From NCBI GenBank assembly GCA_040954445.1, contig CP144361.1:310001-374000 (forward strand): 64,000 nucleotides of DNA. The letters run 5' to 3'. The stretch is from Burkholderia sp. (GTDB lineage: Bacteria; Pseudomonadota; Gammaproteobacteria; Burkholderiales; Burkholderiaceae). Of the stretch, positions 36,908 through 46,765 are shown piece after piece; position 1 is the stretch's first letter, and each line of letters starts with the position of its first letter. The notes under the pieces are model-generated. The model was given only the letters and a program-made list of their open reading frames with translations, searched no databases and was not told where the DNA came from. Made by a program: the position numbers and the translations under genes.

Positions 36908-37819
36908 ATGGCGAAGATACTGATCACGGGTATTGTCGGCTTCACGGGCCGGCATCTTGCCCGTGAGCTGATGGCGCAGGGGCATGAAGTCTATGGCCTG
37001 GCACATCGGCAGGTCACTGATACGCCGTGGCCGGTGCAGGTCTGCGACCTGCTCGATGCCGGCGCGTTGACCGAGCTTATGCGCGAGGCACGACCGGACA
37101 TCGTTATACATCTGGCCGCAATCGCCTGCGTAGCGCATGGCGACATCGGGGAGATCTACAAGACCAACGTGGTCGGCACGCGCAATCTGCTGGCCGCGCT
37201 CGATGGTGCGCAAATTCGACCGAGATCGGTGTTGTTGTCCAGTAGTGCAAATGTCTACGGAAATGCCGAGGCAGAGGTCATCGACGAGTCGGTAGCCACC
37301 TTCCCCGCCAACGACTACGCCGTCAGTAAGCTGGCGATGGAATATGTGGCGCGTCTCTGGTTCGATAAACTACCGATCGTGATCACCCGCCCGTTCAATT
37401 ACACAGGTGCCGGGCAGCACGAAAATTTCCTAATTCCGAAGATCGTTACGGCTTTTCTCCGGCACATGCCGGTCCTTGAACTCGGGAACCTGCACGTGGT
37501 GCGCGATTTTTTCGATGTCAGGATGGTGGCGTATGCCTATTCTCGCCTAGTGTCAGGCGGTTTCGAGGGCAAAGTCTACAACGTCTGTTCGGGCGTTGGT
37601 CATTCGCTCAATGATATTCTCGAGATGATGGTCGAGTTGACAGGTCATCGACCGGCAATACAGGTCAATCCTTCTTTCGTCAGAAAGAACGAAGTCCATC
37701 GTCTGGTCGGCAGTCACGCTAGGCTGAGCAAGGCGATCGGGCCAATCGAGGCCCTGCCAATTCGCGAGACTCTGCGTTGGATGCTCGACGAACAGGATAG
37801 TGGCGCGGTTCAGGGGTAG
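36908..37819 (+). CDS. rmd: GDP-6-deoxy-D-lyxo-4-hexulose reductase (GDP-D-rhamnose synthesis)
   Basis: This is an NAD(P)-dependent reductase of the epimerase/dehydratase family, 303 residues, with GIVGFTGRHLARELM (Gly-rich loop), LLSSSANVYGNAEAE and NDYAVSKLAMEYVARLW (YxxxK). RPFNYTGAGQHENFLIPKIV and LGNLHVVRDFFDVRMVAYAY fit the Rmd group. With gmd it should make GDP-D-rhamnose, a precursor of A-band-like O-polysaccharide. The glycosyltransferases that would follow are absent; copy V begins eight bases after the stop. An alternative name is a GDP-fucose synthetase-like reductase, but Rmd fits the length and context better. Confidence 0.85.
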   Translation: MAKILITGIVGFTGRHLARELMAQGHEVYGLAHRQVTDTPWPVQVCDLLDAGALTELMREARPDIVIHLAAIACVAHGDIGEIYKTNVVGTRNLLAALDGAQIRPRSVLLSSSANVYGNAEAEVIDESVATFPANDYAVSKLAMEYVARLWFDKLPIVITRPFNYTGAGQHENFLIPKIVTAFLRHMPVLELGNLHVVRDFFDVRMVAYAYSRLVSGGFEGKVYNVCSGVGHSLNDILEMMVELTGHRPAIQVNPSFVRKNEVHRLVGSHARLSKAIGPIEALPIRETLRWMLDEQDSGAVQG

Positions 37820-37827
37820 CTGAAAGC

Positions 37828-38948
37828 GGCGTTGTTGCATAAAACGAGCGTGATCCGTTGACGTTTACGCGCAACGGTCGCGGGGCCAGCCTCCTATCAA
37901 GTCAGATTCCAGAGTAACGGCCTAATTTTTGCCAAGAAAATGCGCAAAGATGTACACAAGACAGGCGAGCCGAAGGTACACCACCGTGTCAGGAATTGTT
38001 CGGCCTATAATGCAGACCTGATCAACCGGGGGAACGTGACGATATCGATAGATGAAGCCATCTTTGCCAGAATACCTGACGCCATACCCACGCATTGTCG
38101 ACCGCGTCTATACGGCGATACGCTGATTCAGGTATTACTTGGCGTGAAGACCGTCTATCGACTGACGTTGCGCGCCCTGCAAGGTTTCACCCAAAGTCTG
38201 CGCGATCTGGCCTTCCCGAGCTTGCCGGTGCCGAATTACAGCACGCTCTTTCGCCGGGCGAAAACGCTTGATGTCGAACTGCCGATCCTTCGTGACAATG
38301 AACCGATCCATCTGGTTGTCGACAGCACCAGTCTGAAGGTCTATGGAGAAGGTGAATGGAAGGTGCGCCAGCACGGCTACTCGAAGCGGCGCACGTGGTA
38401 AAGTCCATCTCGGGCTCAACGCGAGTGCAGGTCAAGTGCATGCCGCGCTAATGACGAATCAGAATGTGGCTGACGGTGATGCTCTGGCCAAGTTGCTCGA
38501 CCAGATTCCAGCCGCAGAACAAATCGATGTCATTGGCGGTGATGGTGCCTACGACACCAAGCCATGCCATGCGGCCATTGCTGCACGCAGTGCTGTTCCT
38601 TCGATTTCGCCACGCGAGGGTGCCGTTCATTGGCCAGCGGATATGCCCGGTGCGGCGTGGCGTAATGGCGCGGTTGATGCAATTGCCCGTGACGGTCGTC
38701 GAGAATGGAAGCAAAAAAGTGGCTACCACCGGCGATCGCTTGCCGAAAATGCGATGTATCGGTTCAAGACCCTCACCGGCAACTGTCTCTGGGCGCGTCA
38801 CATCGACTCGCAGGCGACCGAGGTTGCCGTTCACGTCGGCGTAATCAACCGCATAGCGGACCTCGTTCGTCCGCAATCCGTTCGTATCGCCTGAAATTAT
38901 GCCAGTCAATGTCATTGCGTCCCCTCGCTTGATTTATGCAAAAACGCT
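37828..38948 (+). mobile_element. IS903-like copy V, full length, transposase frameshifted
   Basis: The left end reads GGCGTTGTTGCATAAAACGA. The transposase (MRKDVHKTGEPKVHHRVRNC) loses its frame at 38398, where GTGGCGTAAA has become GTGGTAAA, just after the first catalytic aspartate. The remainder ([20 protein letters not shown] onward) is open in another frame. The right terminal repeat is worn (GATTTATGCAAAAACGCT) and lies three bases before the rsmH ATG. Confidence 0.88.
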
Positions 38949-38951
38949 CCG

Positions 38952-39893
38952 ATGGGAAACGAATTCCAGCACTGCACGGTACTGCTCGACGAGGCGGTGG
39001 ACGCGCTCGTGACGCGGCCAGACGGCATCTATGTAGACGGCACCTTCGGTCGCGGCGGCCATAGCCGCCTGGTACTCGACCGGCTCACAGAAAGCGGTCG
39101 GCTGATCGCCTTCGACAAGGATCCGCTGGCAATTGAGACGGCGAGCTGGATCGGCGACACGCGCTTCTCGATCGTGCATGACAGTTTTGCGTCGCTCGGG
39201 GGCACGCTCGCCGAACGCGGCTTGGGGCGCGTGACGGGCGTGCTGCTAGATCTGGGCGTGTCCTCGACGCAACTCGACGATCCCGAGCGCGGTTTCAGCT
39301 TTCGCGCGAATGGCCCGCTCGACATGCGGATGGACACGACACGTGGCGAATCGGCGGCCGACTGGCTGGCCCGCGCGTCTCTTCAGGAACTGAAGGAGGT
39401 GATACGAGATTATGGGGAAGAACGGTTTGCTTTTCAAATTGCCAAAGCACTTGTTGCTCGACGGGCAGAATCCAATCGTCTCGGGCCCCTTGATAGTACA
39501 GGCGAGCTCGCCCAAATCGTGGGTCAAGTCGTCAAGACACGTGAAAAAGGCAAGAATCCGGCAACCCGCACCTTTCAGGCTATACGGATTCACATCAATC
39601 AAGAGCTTGCGGACCTGCAGGTCGTTCTAGAGTTCGCGTTATCGTCGTTGGCGCCAGGGGGACGGCTGGTCGTGATCAGTTTTCATTCGCTTGAAGATCG
39701 GATCGTCAAACGTTTTATGCAGGTGCATGCGAGTGCGCCGGCGCTGGACCGGCGACTGCCCATCCGTGCCGTCGACCTTCCTTCGCCGCCCCTCATGTTG
39801 CTTGGACGCAAGTTCCCGGGCGAGGCTGAAGTCGCAGCCAATTCGCGCGCCCGGGCCGCCGTAATGCGCATCGCGGAGCGCGTCGCGCCATGA
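38952..39893 (+). CDS. rsmH: 16S rRNA (cytosine-1402-N4)-methyltransferase RsmH
   Basis: RsmH (MraW) methylates N4 of C1402 in the 16S rRNA P-site using SAM. The 313-residue length is normal. The SAM-binding start is visible ([30 protein letters not shown]), as are [35 protein letters not shown] and [18 protein letters not shown]. It normally follows mraZ as the first part of the dcw cluster. Here mraZ is gone and copy V ends three bases upstream, so the ribosome binding site is IS-derived. It overlaps ftsL by four bases. Confidence 0.95.
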   Translation: MGNEFQHCTVLLDEAVDALVTRPDGIYVDGTFGRGGHSRLVLDRLTESGRLIAFDKDPLAIETASWIGDTRFSIVHDSFASLGGTLAERGLGRVTGVLLDLGVSSTQLDDPERGFSFRANGPLDMRMDTTRGESAADWLARASLQELKEVIRDYGEERFAFQIAKALVARRAESNRLGPLDSTGELAQIVGQVVKTREKGKNPATRTFQAIRIHINQELADLQVVLEFALSSLAPGGRLVVISFHSLEDRIVKRFMQVHASAPALDRRLPIRAVDLPSPPLMLLGRKFPGEAEVAANSRARAAVMRIAERVAP

Positions 39894-40225
39894 ACCGCCT
39901 GAACATCTTCCTGCTGCTTATCGTGATGGGTTGCGCCTTGTCAGTCGTGAACTCGACCAACCAGCAGCGCCAGATCTTCTTCCAATTGCAGCGCGCGCAA
40001 TCGCAACAGCACCAGTTCCAGCAGGACTACGCGCAGCTGCAGTATCAGCAAAGCGCGCTGTCCAAGACCTCCCGTATCGAGCAGCTCGCCAACGATTCGC
40101 TGAAGATGCAACCGATCGTGACCGGTCGCACCCAGTACTTGACGCTGCTCAACAGCGCCGCGAAGGCTATCAACCCATCACTGTCGAGTTCGACCGTGAC
40201 CGGCGGTCCGAAGAGCGGGCAATGA
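39890..40225 (+). CDS. ftsL: Cell-division protein FtsL
   Basis: FtsL is a small bitopic protein of the divisome that pairs with FtsB and FtsQ in the periplasm. The 111-residue protein has a membrane segment at residues 2-20 ([19 protein letters not shown]) and a Gln-rich coiled coil ([20 protein letters not shown]). The ATG overlaps the rsmH stop. The next gene should be ftsI, but only a stump remains. Confidence 0.9.
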   Translation: MNRLNIFLLLIVMGCALSVVNSTNQQRQIFFQLQRAQSQQHQFQQDYAQLQYQQSALSKTSRIEQLANDSLKMQPIVTGRTQYLTLLNSAAKAINPSLSSSTVTGGPKSGQ

Positions 40226-40296
40226 AATTGCACACCAGTCGAAGCTGAGCGCGAAATCGGGCGTCAAATTCACAGCGAGTGCGGTGCTAGCCACTG
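40222..40296 (+). pseudogene. ftsI: FtsI (PBP3) N-terminal stump
   Basis: An ATG overlapping the ftsL stop (ATGAAATTGCACACCAG) begins where ftsI starts in this cluster, but a stop follows after eight codons. One frame over, KLSAKSGVKFTASAVLA resembles the cytoplasmic N-terminus of Burkholderia FtsI. IS sequence (copy W) then replaces the gene. Nothing of the transpeptidase domain is in the window. Confidence 0.55.
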
Positions 40297-40445
40297 AGCT
40301 CTAGACGCGTCACATCGACTCGATGGCGACCAAGGTTCCCTGCGAGTCGGCGTAATCAACCGCATGGGGCAGACCTCGCTCGTGCGCAATCCGTTCGTAT
40401 CGCCTGAAATTATTGATCTGCAATTCGATGTTATTGCGTTCTCAC
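40297..40445 (+). mobile_element. IS903-like copy W, right-end part, split by copy X
   Basis: The C-terminal transposase codons and right-end untranslated region (with an IS630-type scrap TTATTGATCTGCAATTCGAT) are interrupted at CGTTCTCAC by copy X. The rest of W's right end (GCTCAATTTATGCAACAACG) resumes at 41579-41600. Confidence 0.8.
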
Positions 40446-41569
40446 GGCGTTGTTGCATAAATCGAGCGAGAGCCGTTGACGTTTACGCGCAACGGGCGCG
40501 GGGCCAGCCTCCTATCCAGTCAGATTCCAGAGTAACTGCCTAATTTTTTACAAGAAAATGCGCAAGGACATACACAAGAAAGGTGAGCCGTAGGCACGCT
40601 ACCGTGTCAGGAATTGGGCGGCCTATAATGAAGGCCTGATCAACCGGGGGAACATAACAATATGGATAGATGAAGCCGTCCTTGCCAGAATACCCGATGC
40701 CATACCCACACGTGGTCGCCCGTGTTTATACGGCGATACGCTGATTCAGGCATTACTTGGCGTGAAGACCGTCTATCGACTGACGTTGCGCGCCCTGCAA
40801 GGTTTCACCCAAAGTCTGCGCAATCTGGCCTTCCCGAGCTTGCCGGTGCCAAATTACACCACGCTCTGTCGCCGGGCAAAACGCTTGATATCGAACTGCC
40901 GCTCCTTCGTGACAATGAACCGATCCATCTGGTTGTCGACAGCACCGGTCTGAAGGTCTATGGAGAAGGTGAATGGAAGGTGCGCCAGCACGGCTACTTG
41001 AAGCGGCGCACGTGGCGTAAAGTCCATCTCGCGCTCAACGCGAATATGGGTCAAGTGCATGCCGCGCTAATGACGAATCAGAATGTGGCTGACGGTGACG
41101 CTCTGGCCAAGTTGCTCGACCAGATTCCACGCGAAGAACAAATCGATGTCATCGGCGGTGATGGTGCCTACGACACCAAGCCATGCCATGCGGCCATTGC
41201 TGCACGCAGTGCTATTCCTTCTTCCATTCCGCCACGCGAGGGTTCCGTTCATTGGTCAGCGGATATGCCTGGTGCGGCCTGGCGTAATGGCGCGGTTGAT
41301 GCAATTGCCCGTGACGGTCGTCGAGAATGGAAGCAAGAAAGTGGCTACCACCGGCGATCGCTTGCCGAGCATGCGATGTATCGGTTCAAGACCCTCACCG
41401 GCGACTGTCTCTGGGCGCGTCACATCGACTCGCAGGCGACCGAGGTCGCCGTTCGCGTCGGCGTCATCAACCGTATGGCGGACCTCGCTCGTCCGAAATC
41501 CGTTCGTATCGCCTGAAATTATCCCGTCGATGCTATTGCGTCCTCACACTCGATTTATGCAACAACGCC
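40446..41569 (+). mobile_element. IS903-like copy X, full length (1,124 bp), with perfect 9-bp target duplication
   Basis: CGTTCTCAC at 40437-40445 is repeated at 41570-41578. Removing X and one repeat restores an uninterrupted right end of copy W. The transposase is dead: TAG within GEP-KARYR (near 40592), a frameshift at AKRLISN, and a three-base insertion near 41222. Confidence 0.92.
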
Positions 41570-41734
41570 CGTTCTCACGCTCAATTTATGCAACAACGCC
41601 AGTCAGATGAGGCTGGATCAATAACCAGCGGTGTGTTGCAGCACTTTACTTTTGAAACCGCCTAGTTTCGGTGGGGATGGCGAGGTAATGCCAGAGTCTG
41701 CTATAGTTTAATTCGTGATAATTTAATTCGTGCT

Positions 41735-41825
41735 GGAGAGATGGATGAGCGGTTTAAGTCGCCCGCTTGGAAAGCGGGTATGGGTTAATAGCCTATCGGG
41801 GGTTCGAATCCCCCTCTCTCCGCCA
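41735..41825 (+). tRNA. tRNA-Ser (GGA)
   Basis: A 91-nt class II tRNA: acceptor GGAGAGA pairs with TCTCTCC, anticodon arm CCCGC-TTGGAAA-GCGGG (anticodon GGA, reads UCC/UCU), a long variable arm (TATGGGTTAATAGCCTA) and T-arm GGGGGTTCGAATCCCCC, ending GCCA. IS copy Y starts five bases after its 3' end. Confidence 0.95.
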
Positions 41826-41830
41826 TAATT

Positions 41831-42149
41831 GGCGTTGTTGCATAAATCGAGCGTGAGGACGCCATGGCATCGGACGGGCATAATTCAGGCGATACGAACG
41901 GATTGCGGACGAGCGAGATCCGCCATGCGGTTGATGACGCCGACGCGAACGGCGACCTCGGTCGCCTGCGCGGCGATGTGACGCGCCCAGAGACAGTCGC
42001 CGGTGAGGGTCTTGAACCGATACATCGCATTCTCGGCAAGTGATCGCCGGTGGTAGCCACTGTGTTGCTTCCATTCTCGACGACCGTCACGGGCAATTGC
42101 ATCAACCGCGCCATTCCGCCACGCGAGGGTGCCGCTCATTGGCCAGCGG
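41831..42149 (-). mobile_element. IS903-like copy Y, right-end fragment with inverted junction
   Basis: The right end and C-terminal transposase codons run in minus orientation to about 42113. The last 35 bases (TCCGCCACGCGAGGGTGCCG onward) are IS sequence in plus orientation, then another right end follows. Confidence 0.75.
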
Positions 42150-42190
42150 GGCATTGTTGCATAAATCGAGCGTGAAGACGCAATGGCATC
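42150..42190 (-). mobile_element. IS903-like right-end scrap
   Basis: GGCATTGTTGCATAAATCGA and about 20 further right-end bases, then R3-like sequence. Confidence 0.65.
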
Positions 42191-42428
42191 TCGAAAAAGT
42201 GGCTTTCAAAGCACACACCCATCGACGCCCTGCAGGTCAGCCTCTTGACGCTCGCGGTCTGATTCAAAAAGGGTGCCTAAGAGGCTAGTTTAAAACTACT
42301 ACTCAGTACGCCTGCAGATAGTACGCCTGCAGATATTCGCACAGACGATCGAGCCGCATTTTTAAACTGACCTCTAAAACACCAGAACCGCTACAGGTTG
42401 ATGACGTTCGGAAATTCTCCTCAATAGA
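42191..42428 (-). repeat. R3-like debris and a 15-bp tandem duplicate
   Basis: The minus strand has GATTCAGACCGCGAGCGTCA matching repeat R3, then TAGCGGTTCTGGTGTTTTAG-type tip sequence farther upstream. AGTACGCCTGCAGAT occurs twice in tandem at 42307-42336. No gene was seen. Confidence 0.5.
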
Positions 42429-43613
42429 TCAAGCGTAGTGGCGCAGGCGCTTCGCGAACTCTCGCAGGGCCTTAATGCCGCTTTGTTCGGCACGATGGCA
42501 CCAGTCTTGCAATTGGGCTAGCAGCTGTTCGCGCGAGGCGTTCGAACGGTCCCACATCGAAACAAGGTCTTTGCGCAGCTGGAAGTAAGTATACATCTTT
42601 TGGCTGTTGGCGAAGATCTCGGGCAGCAAGCGCTTCTGCGGCTCATTCAGGCCCTTTTCGTCCTTGTGGAACCAGAAACGGGCAGCGCGCAGCAGTTGGT
42701 ACTTTTCACCCGAACCGAGCTTCTTCAGATGCGCGAGCTCCTGGCGATAGGCGCACTTCACTGCCTTACCGTAGTTCGCCATCACTTCGTAGCGATTCGA
42801 CAGCACGGCCTGCAGCGTTTCCTGGTCGACCACGGCTTTGCGTGCCACGAGGCGTGGCGTGGGCGCAATTTTCTTAACTTTGACGAGTTTGAACGCCGAC
42901 AGGATGCGGATGTACATCCATCCGATGTCGAACTCGTACCACTTGTTCGAGAATTTCGCCGAGGTGGGGAAGGTGTGGTGGTTGTTATGCATTTCCTCGC
43001 CACCGATCACGATCCCCCAGGGAATCAGGTTCGTGCTCGCGTCGGCCGAGTTAAAGTTGCGGTAGCCCCAGAAGTGCCCGAGGCCGTTTACGACGCCGGC
43101 TGCCCAGAACGGGATCCAGATCATCTGTACGGCCCAGACCGACAGGCCGACGATGCCAAACAGTGCCATGTCAATCAGCATCATCAGGCTCACACCGAGG
43201 ATCGTGTATTTCGAGTAGATGTTGCGCTCGATCCAGTCGTTCGGCGTACCGTGGCTAAACTTGCGCAGCGTTTCCTCGTTCTTGGCTTCGGCGCGATAGA
43301 GCTCGGCACCTTCGAGCAGCACCTTCCAGATGCCACGCGTCTGCGGGCTGTGCGGATCCTCTTCGGTCTCGCACTTGGCGTGGTGCTTGCGGTGGATGGC
43401 GGCCCACTGGCTGGTCAGCATGCCAGTAGACATCCACAGCCACAGCCGGAAGCAATGGCTGAGAGCCGGGTGCAGGTCGAGCGCACGATGCGCCTGACAG
43501 CGGTGGAGATAGATGGTGACGGCGATAATCGTGAGGTGCGTGGCCACAAGTGTGAACAGCACGATCTGCCACCACGAAAAATGCAGCAGCCCGTAGGCCA
43601 GGAATTCGAGCAT
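42429..43613 (-). CDS. Membrane fatty-acid (acyl-CoA-type) delta-9 desaturase
   Basis: A diiron membrane desaturase that would put a double bond into acyl chains. From the ATG at 43611-43613 (MLEFLAYGLLHFSWWQIVLF) the three histidine boxes are H37RCQAH42, H74RKHH78 and H209NNHH213, with four hydrophobic segments between them. The last 170 residues form a charged helical extension (KVKKIAPTPRLVARKAVVDQ onward) seen in Burkholderia versions. Length about 394 residues. A TTG 12 bases upstream is a less likely start. The gene stands alone between IS debris and a 320-bp spacer. Confidence 0.9.
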   Translation of the reverse strand: MLEFLAYGLLHFSWWQIVLFTLVATHLTIIAVTIYLHRCQAHRALDLHPALSHCFRLWLWMSTGMLTSQWAAIHRKHHAKCETEEDPHSPQTRGIWKVLLEGAELYRAEAKNEETLRKFSHGTPNDWIERNIYSKYTILGVSLMMLIDMALFGIVGLSVWAVQMIWIPFWAAGVVNGLGHFWGYRNFNSADASTNLIPWGIVIGGEEMHNNHHTFPTSAKFSNKWYEFDIGWMYIRILSAFKLVKVKKIAPTPRLVARKAVVDQETLQAVLSNRYEVMANYGKAVKCAYRQELAHLKKLGSGEKYQLLRAARFWFHKDEKGLNEPQKRLLPEIFANSQKMYTYFQLRKDLVSMWDRSNASREQLLAQLQDWCHRAEQSGIKALREFAKRLRHYA

Positions 43614-43948
43614 AGAATTCAGCAAGGCTAGTTACCTGTAATCCAGAGACGGCGCTGATCACGACCACGCGCCGACGTCATAAAAATAAAAGCATATTGC
43701 GTGTAGACGAAGTATTACTGTATCCGTTCCAGGCAACTATCAAAAATGAATGATGGTGGTCTCAAACGTGAGGTGCAATACACTGCTAGTTATTGATCCG
43801 AAAGTCGTGATCTTGAAATTAAAGATTAATAGAGTGTGATTACGCTCTCACGAGCGATCCCAAAGAACAGGCAAGCAACAGCTATTTTTACATACTGCTC
43901 AGCAATGCGTGAACTTTATTCAAAATGCATAACAAAATTAGTTTGTGC
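43614..43948. other. 335-bp AT-rich spacer with an IS630-type end
   Basis: At 43791-43832 TATTGATCCGAAAGTCGTGA then TCTTGAAATTAAAG is one IS630-type terminus ending TTAATA. The rest holds the desaturase promoter region and no gene I can recognise. Confidence 0.5.
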
Positions 43949-45076
43949 GGCGTTGTTGCATAAATCGAGCGAGATCCATTGACGTTTACGCGCAACGGTC
44001 GCGGGGCCAGCCTCCTATCAAGTCAGATTCCAGAGTAACTGCCTAATTTTTGCCAAGAAAATGCGCAAGGACATACACAAGAAAGGTGAGCCGAAGGCAC
44101 GCTACCGTGTCAGGAATTGGGCGGCCTATAATAAAGGCCTGATCAACCGGGGGAACATAACAATATGGATAGGTGAAGCCGTCCTTGCCAGAATACCCGA
44201 TGCCATACCCACACGTGGTCGCCCGTGTGTATACGGCGATACGCTGATTCAGGCATTACTTGGCGTGAAGACCGTCTATTGACTGACCTTGCGCGCCCTG
44301 CAAGGTTTCACCCAAAGTCTGCGCGATTTGGTCTTCCCGAGCTTGCCGGTGCCGAATTACACCACGCTCTGTCGCCGGGCAAAAACGCTTGATGTCAAAC
44401 TGCCGATCCTTCGTGACAATGAACCGATCCATCTGGTTGTCGACAGCACCGGTCTGAAGGTCTATGGAGAAGGTGAATGGAAGGTGCGCCAGCACGGCTA
44501 CTCGAAGCGGCGCACGTGGCGTAAAGTCCATCTCGCGCTCAACGCGAATACAGGTCAAGTGCATGCCGCGCTCATGACGAATCAGAATGTGGCTGACGGT
44601 GACGCTCTGGCCAAGTTGCTCGACCAGATTCCACGCGAAGAACAAATCGATGTCATCGGCGGTGACGGTGCCTACCGACACCAAGCCATGCCATGCGGCC
44701 ATTGCTGCACGCAGTGCTATTCCTTCGATTCCGCCACGCGAGGGTGCGGCTCATTGGCCAGCGGATATGCCCGGTGCGGCGTGGCGTAAATAACGCGGTT
44801 GATGCAATTGCCCGTGACGGTCGTCGAGAATGGAAGCAACACAGTGGCTACCACCGGCGATCGCTTGCCGAGAATGCGATGTATCGGTTCAAGACCCTCA
44901 CCGGCCACACTGTCTCTGGGCGCGTCACATCGCCGCGCAGGCGACCGAGGTCGCCGTTCGCGTCGGCGTCATCAACCGCATGGCGGACCTCGCTCGTCCG
45001 CAATCCGTTCGTATCGCCTGAATTATGCCCGTCCGATGCCATGGCGTCCTCATGCTCGATTTATGCAACAACGTCC
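43949..45076 (+). mobile_element. IS903-like copy Z, full length, transposase dead
   Basis: Stops and shifts: TATCGACTG has become TATTGACTG (near 44280), an inserted base at 44682 (GCCTACCGACACC), and insertions near 44790 and 44907. Both ends are present; the right tip reads ACAACGTCC. Confidence 0.88.
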
Positions 45077-45124
45077 GTTTCAGGGACAGTGGGAGCGGTC
45101 CCCCTTCAGGCCACCCGGCCCGGC

Positions 45125-45733
45125 TCAGGCTTCTGCGGTACCGGCGCTGGCCCCCTGAATCAGGAAATGTTCACGATAGTACTTAAGTTCGTCGATCGAT
45201 TCGTGGATGTCGGCTAGCGCAGTATGCATTGCGCGCTTCTGGAAACCTTTGTGGATCGCCGGCTGCCAGCGACGGCACAGCTCCTTGAGGGAGCTTACGT
45301 CGAGGTTCCGGTAATGGAAAAAGCTTTCTAGCTCAGGCATCCAGCGCGCCATAAAGCGGCGGTCCTGACAAATCGAGTTGCCGCACATCGGCGACTTGCC
45401 CGGCGACACGTATTGCGCTAGGAAGGCCTGGATCTGCGCGACCGCCTCGGCCTCGCGCACAGTGGAGGCGCGCACGCGGTCGATCAGGCCTGAGCGGTTG
45501 TGTGTCGCCTGGTTCCAGGCATCCATCTTCGCCAACGTTTCATCGCGCTGATAGATCGCCAACACCGGACCTTCCACGGTCTTGTCGAGCGTTGAGTTAG
45601 TGACGACCACGGCGATCTCGATGATACGGTCGCTCTCCGGGTTCAAACCCGTCATTTCCATGTCGAGCCAGACGAGATTGAGCTCGTTGCACCCGAGCGC
45701 TGCCTGGACGGTGGATTCAGGGAGTTTGGTCAT
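45125..45733 (-). CDS. orn: Oligoribonuclease
   Basis: Orn is a DEDDh 3'-5' exonuclease that degrades very short RNAs, including pGpG from c-di-GMP turnover, and is often essential. The ATG at 45731-45733 gives [20 protein letters not shown]. The exo motifs are [20 protein letters not shown] (D, E), [32 protein letters not shown] (D) and [20 protein letters not shown] (H, D). The C-terminal tail is a little longer than usual ([11 protein letters not shown]). The gene is intact; a mini-element lies 92 bases upstream. Confidence 0.94.
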   Translation of the reverse strand: MTKLPESTVQAALGCNELNLVWLDMEMTGLNPESDRIIEIAVVVTNSTLDKTVEGPVLAIYQRDETLAKMDAWNQATHNRSGLIDRVRASTVREAEAVAQIQAFLAQYVSPGKSPMCGNSICQDRRFMARWMPELESFFHYRNLDVSSLKELCRRWQPAIHKGFQKRAMHTALADIHESIDELKYYREHFLIQGASAGTAEA

Positions 45734-45824
45734 ACGGTTTCCTGGAAGATCGGCAGCGGAGAGCGCCCTGCCATGATGGTCGAAACCTGTTCGAAGTCTG
45801 ATGAGCGAGCCCCGACCATAAGGA

Positions 45825-45916
45825 GACGTTGTTGTATAAATCGAGCGTGAAGATGCAATGGCATCGACGGGGGGTGTTGCCATTGCATCTTCACGCTCGA
45901 TTTATACAACAATGCC
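45825..45916. mobile_element. Mini-element M5 (92-bp palindrome) at the 3' end of rlmB
   Basis: Two right-end arms of about 39 bases (GTTGTTGTATAAATCGAGCG and partner) with two mismatches around CGACGGGGGGTGTT. It ends ACAATGCC at 45916. Its right arm supplies the last eight codons and stop of rlmB. No target duplication. Confidence 0.8.
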
Positions 45917-46664
45917 CTTCGCGAGACGCTGCGCGACGCTGGCGCACTGCCTCGTACAGGTACACGCCGCTTGCCACCGAAACGTTCAGGCTCTCGACGC
46001 TTCCGGCCATTGGGATGTTCATCACGTCATCACAGGTATCGCGCGTGAGGCGACGCATGCCCTCGCCCTCGGCACCCATCACCAGTGCGACCGGGCCGTT
46101 CAGCTTGGTCTCGTAGAGGCTCGTGCTAGCATTATTGGCGGTACCGATCGCCCACACGCCAGCATCCTTGAGCTCGCGCAGCGCGCGCGCCAGGTTGGTA
46201 ACAGTGATGTAAGGTACCGTATCGGCAGCGCCGCTGGCGACCTTGGCTGCCGTCGCGTTGAGGCCGACCGCGCGATTGCGCGGCGCTATGATGGCGTGTG
46301 CGCCGGTCGCATCGGCCACCCGCAGACAGGCGCCGAGATTATGCGGATCGGTCACGCCGTCGAGCACCAACAGTAGCGCCGGGCCCTGGATACCGTCGAG
46401 CAGCTCGGCTAGATTCTGCGCGAGCGGCAGGTCCTCGACGCGTGCCACCACGCCCTGATGGCGTTCGGTATGCGCTAGCCTCCAGAGGCGCGTCTCATCG
46501 GTCGCGATCAGCCGGGCCCGGGCCTCCCTCGCGGCGGCGAGGAAATCGACCATGCGGCGATCGTGTCGCGTCTGGTCGTATAAAATCTCGGCGACCGTCG
46601 ACGCATTGTGGCGCAGCCGCGAGGTGACCGCGTGAAAACCGTAGACAACCTTCAAACGTGACAT
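45891..46664 (-). CDS. rlmB: 23S rRNA (guanosine-2251-2'-O)-methyltransferase RlmB, C-terminus replaced by mini-element sequence
   Basis: RlmB is a SpoU-family knotted methyltransferase acting on G2251 in the 23S P-loop. The start is the ATG at 46662-46664 ([20 protein letters not shown]). The N-terminal substrate-binding domain is followed by the SPOUT core: [20 protein letters not shown] (motif 1), [20 protein letters not shown] (motif 2) and [20 protein letters not shown] (motif 3). The last residues, GHCCINRA, are translated terminal repeat of mini-element M5, replacing the native end. All catalytic motifs are upstream, so it is probably active. It lies 101 bases downstream of rnr. Confidence 0.93.
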   Translation of the reverse strand: MSRLKVVYGFHAVTSRLRHNASTVAEILYDQTRHDRRMVDFLAAAREARARLIATDETRLWRLAHTERHQGVVARVEDLPLAQNLAELLDGIQGPALLLVLDGVTDPHNLGACLRVADATGAHAIIAPRNRAVGLNATAAKVASGAADTVPYITVTNLARALRELKDAGVWAIGTANNASTSLYETKLNGPVALVMGAEGEGMRRLTRDTCDDVMNIPMAGSVESLNVSVASGVYLYEAVRQRRAASREGHCCINRA

Positions 46665-46765
46665 GACTGGAGCTACCTTCATCTGGGCGTGTCGCACTCG
46701 GCGCGCACTGCGCAATGGTAACATGCAAGCGCCGCGTGACCGGCGCCTGGACGGACAACGCGGCG

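Noticed and set aside
34603..38948. Composite transposon carrying gmd-rmd between copies U and V
   Set aside because: U lacks its right end, V is frameshifted and worn at the right tip, and no outer target duplication is present.
42600..43631. 343-codon open frame opposite the desaturase
   Set aside because: Antisense to a protein with three intact histidine boxes; no recognisable domain of its own.
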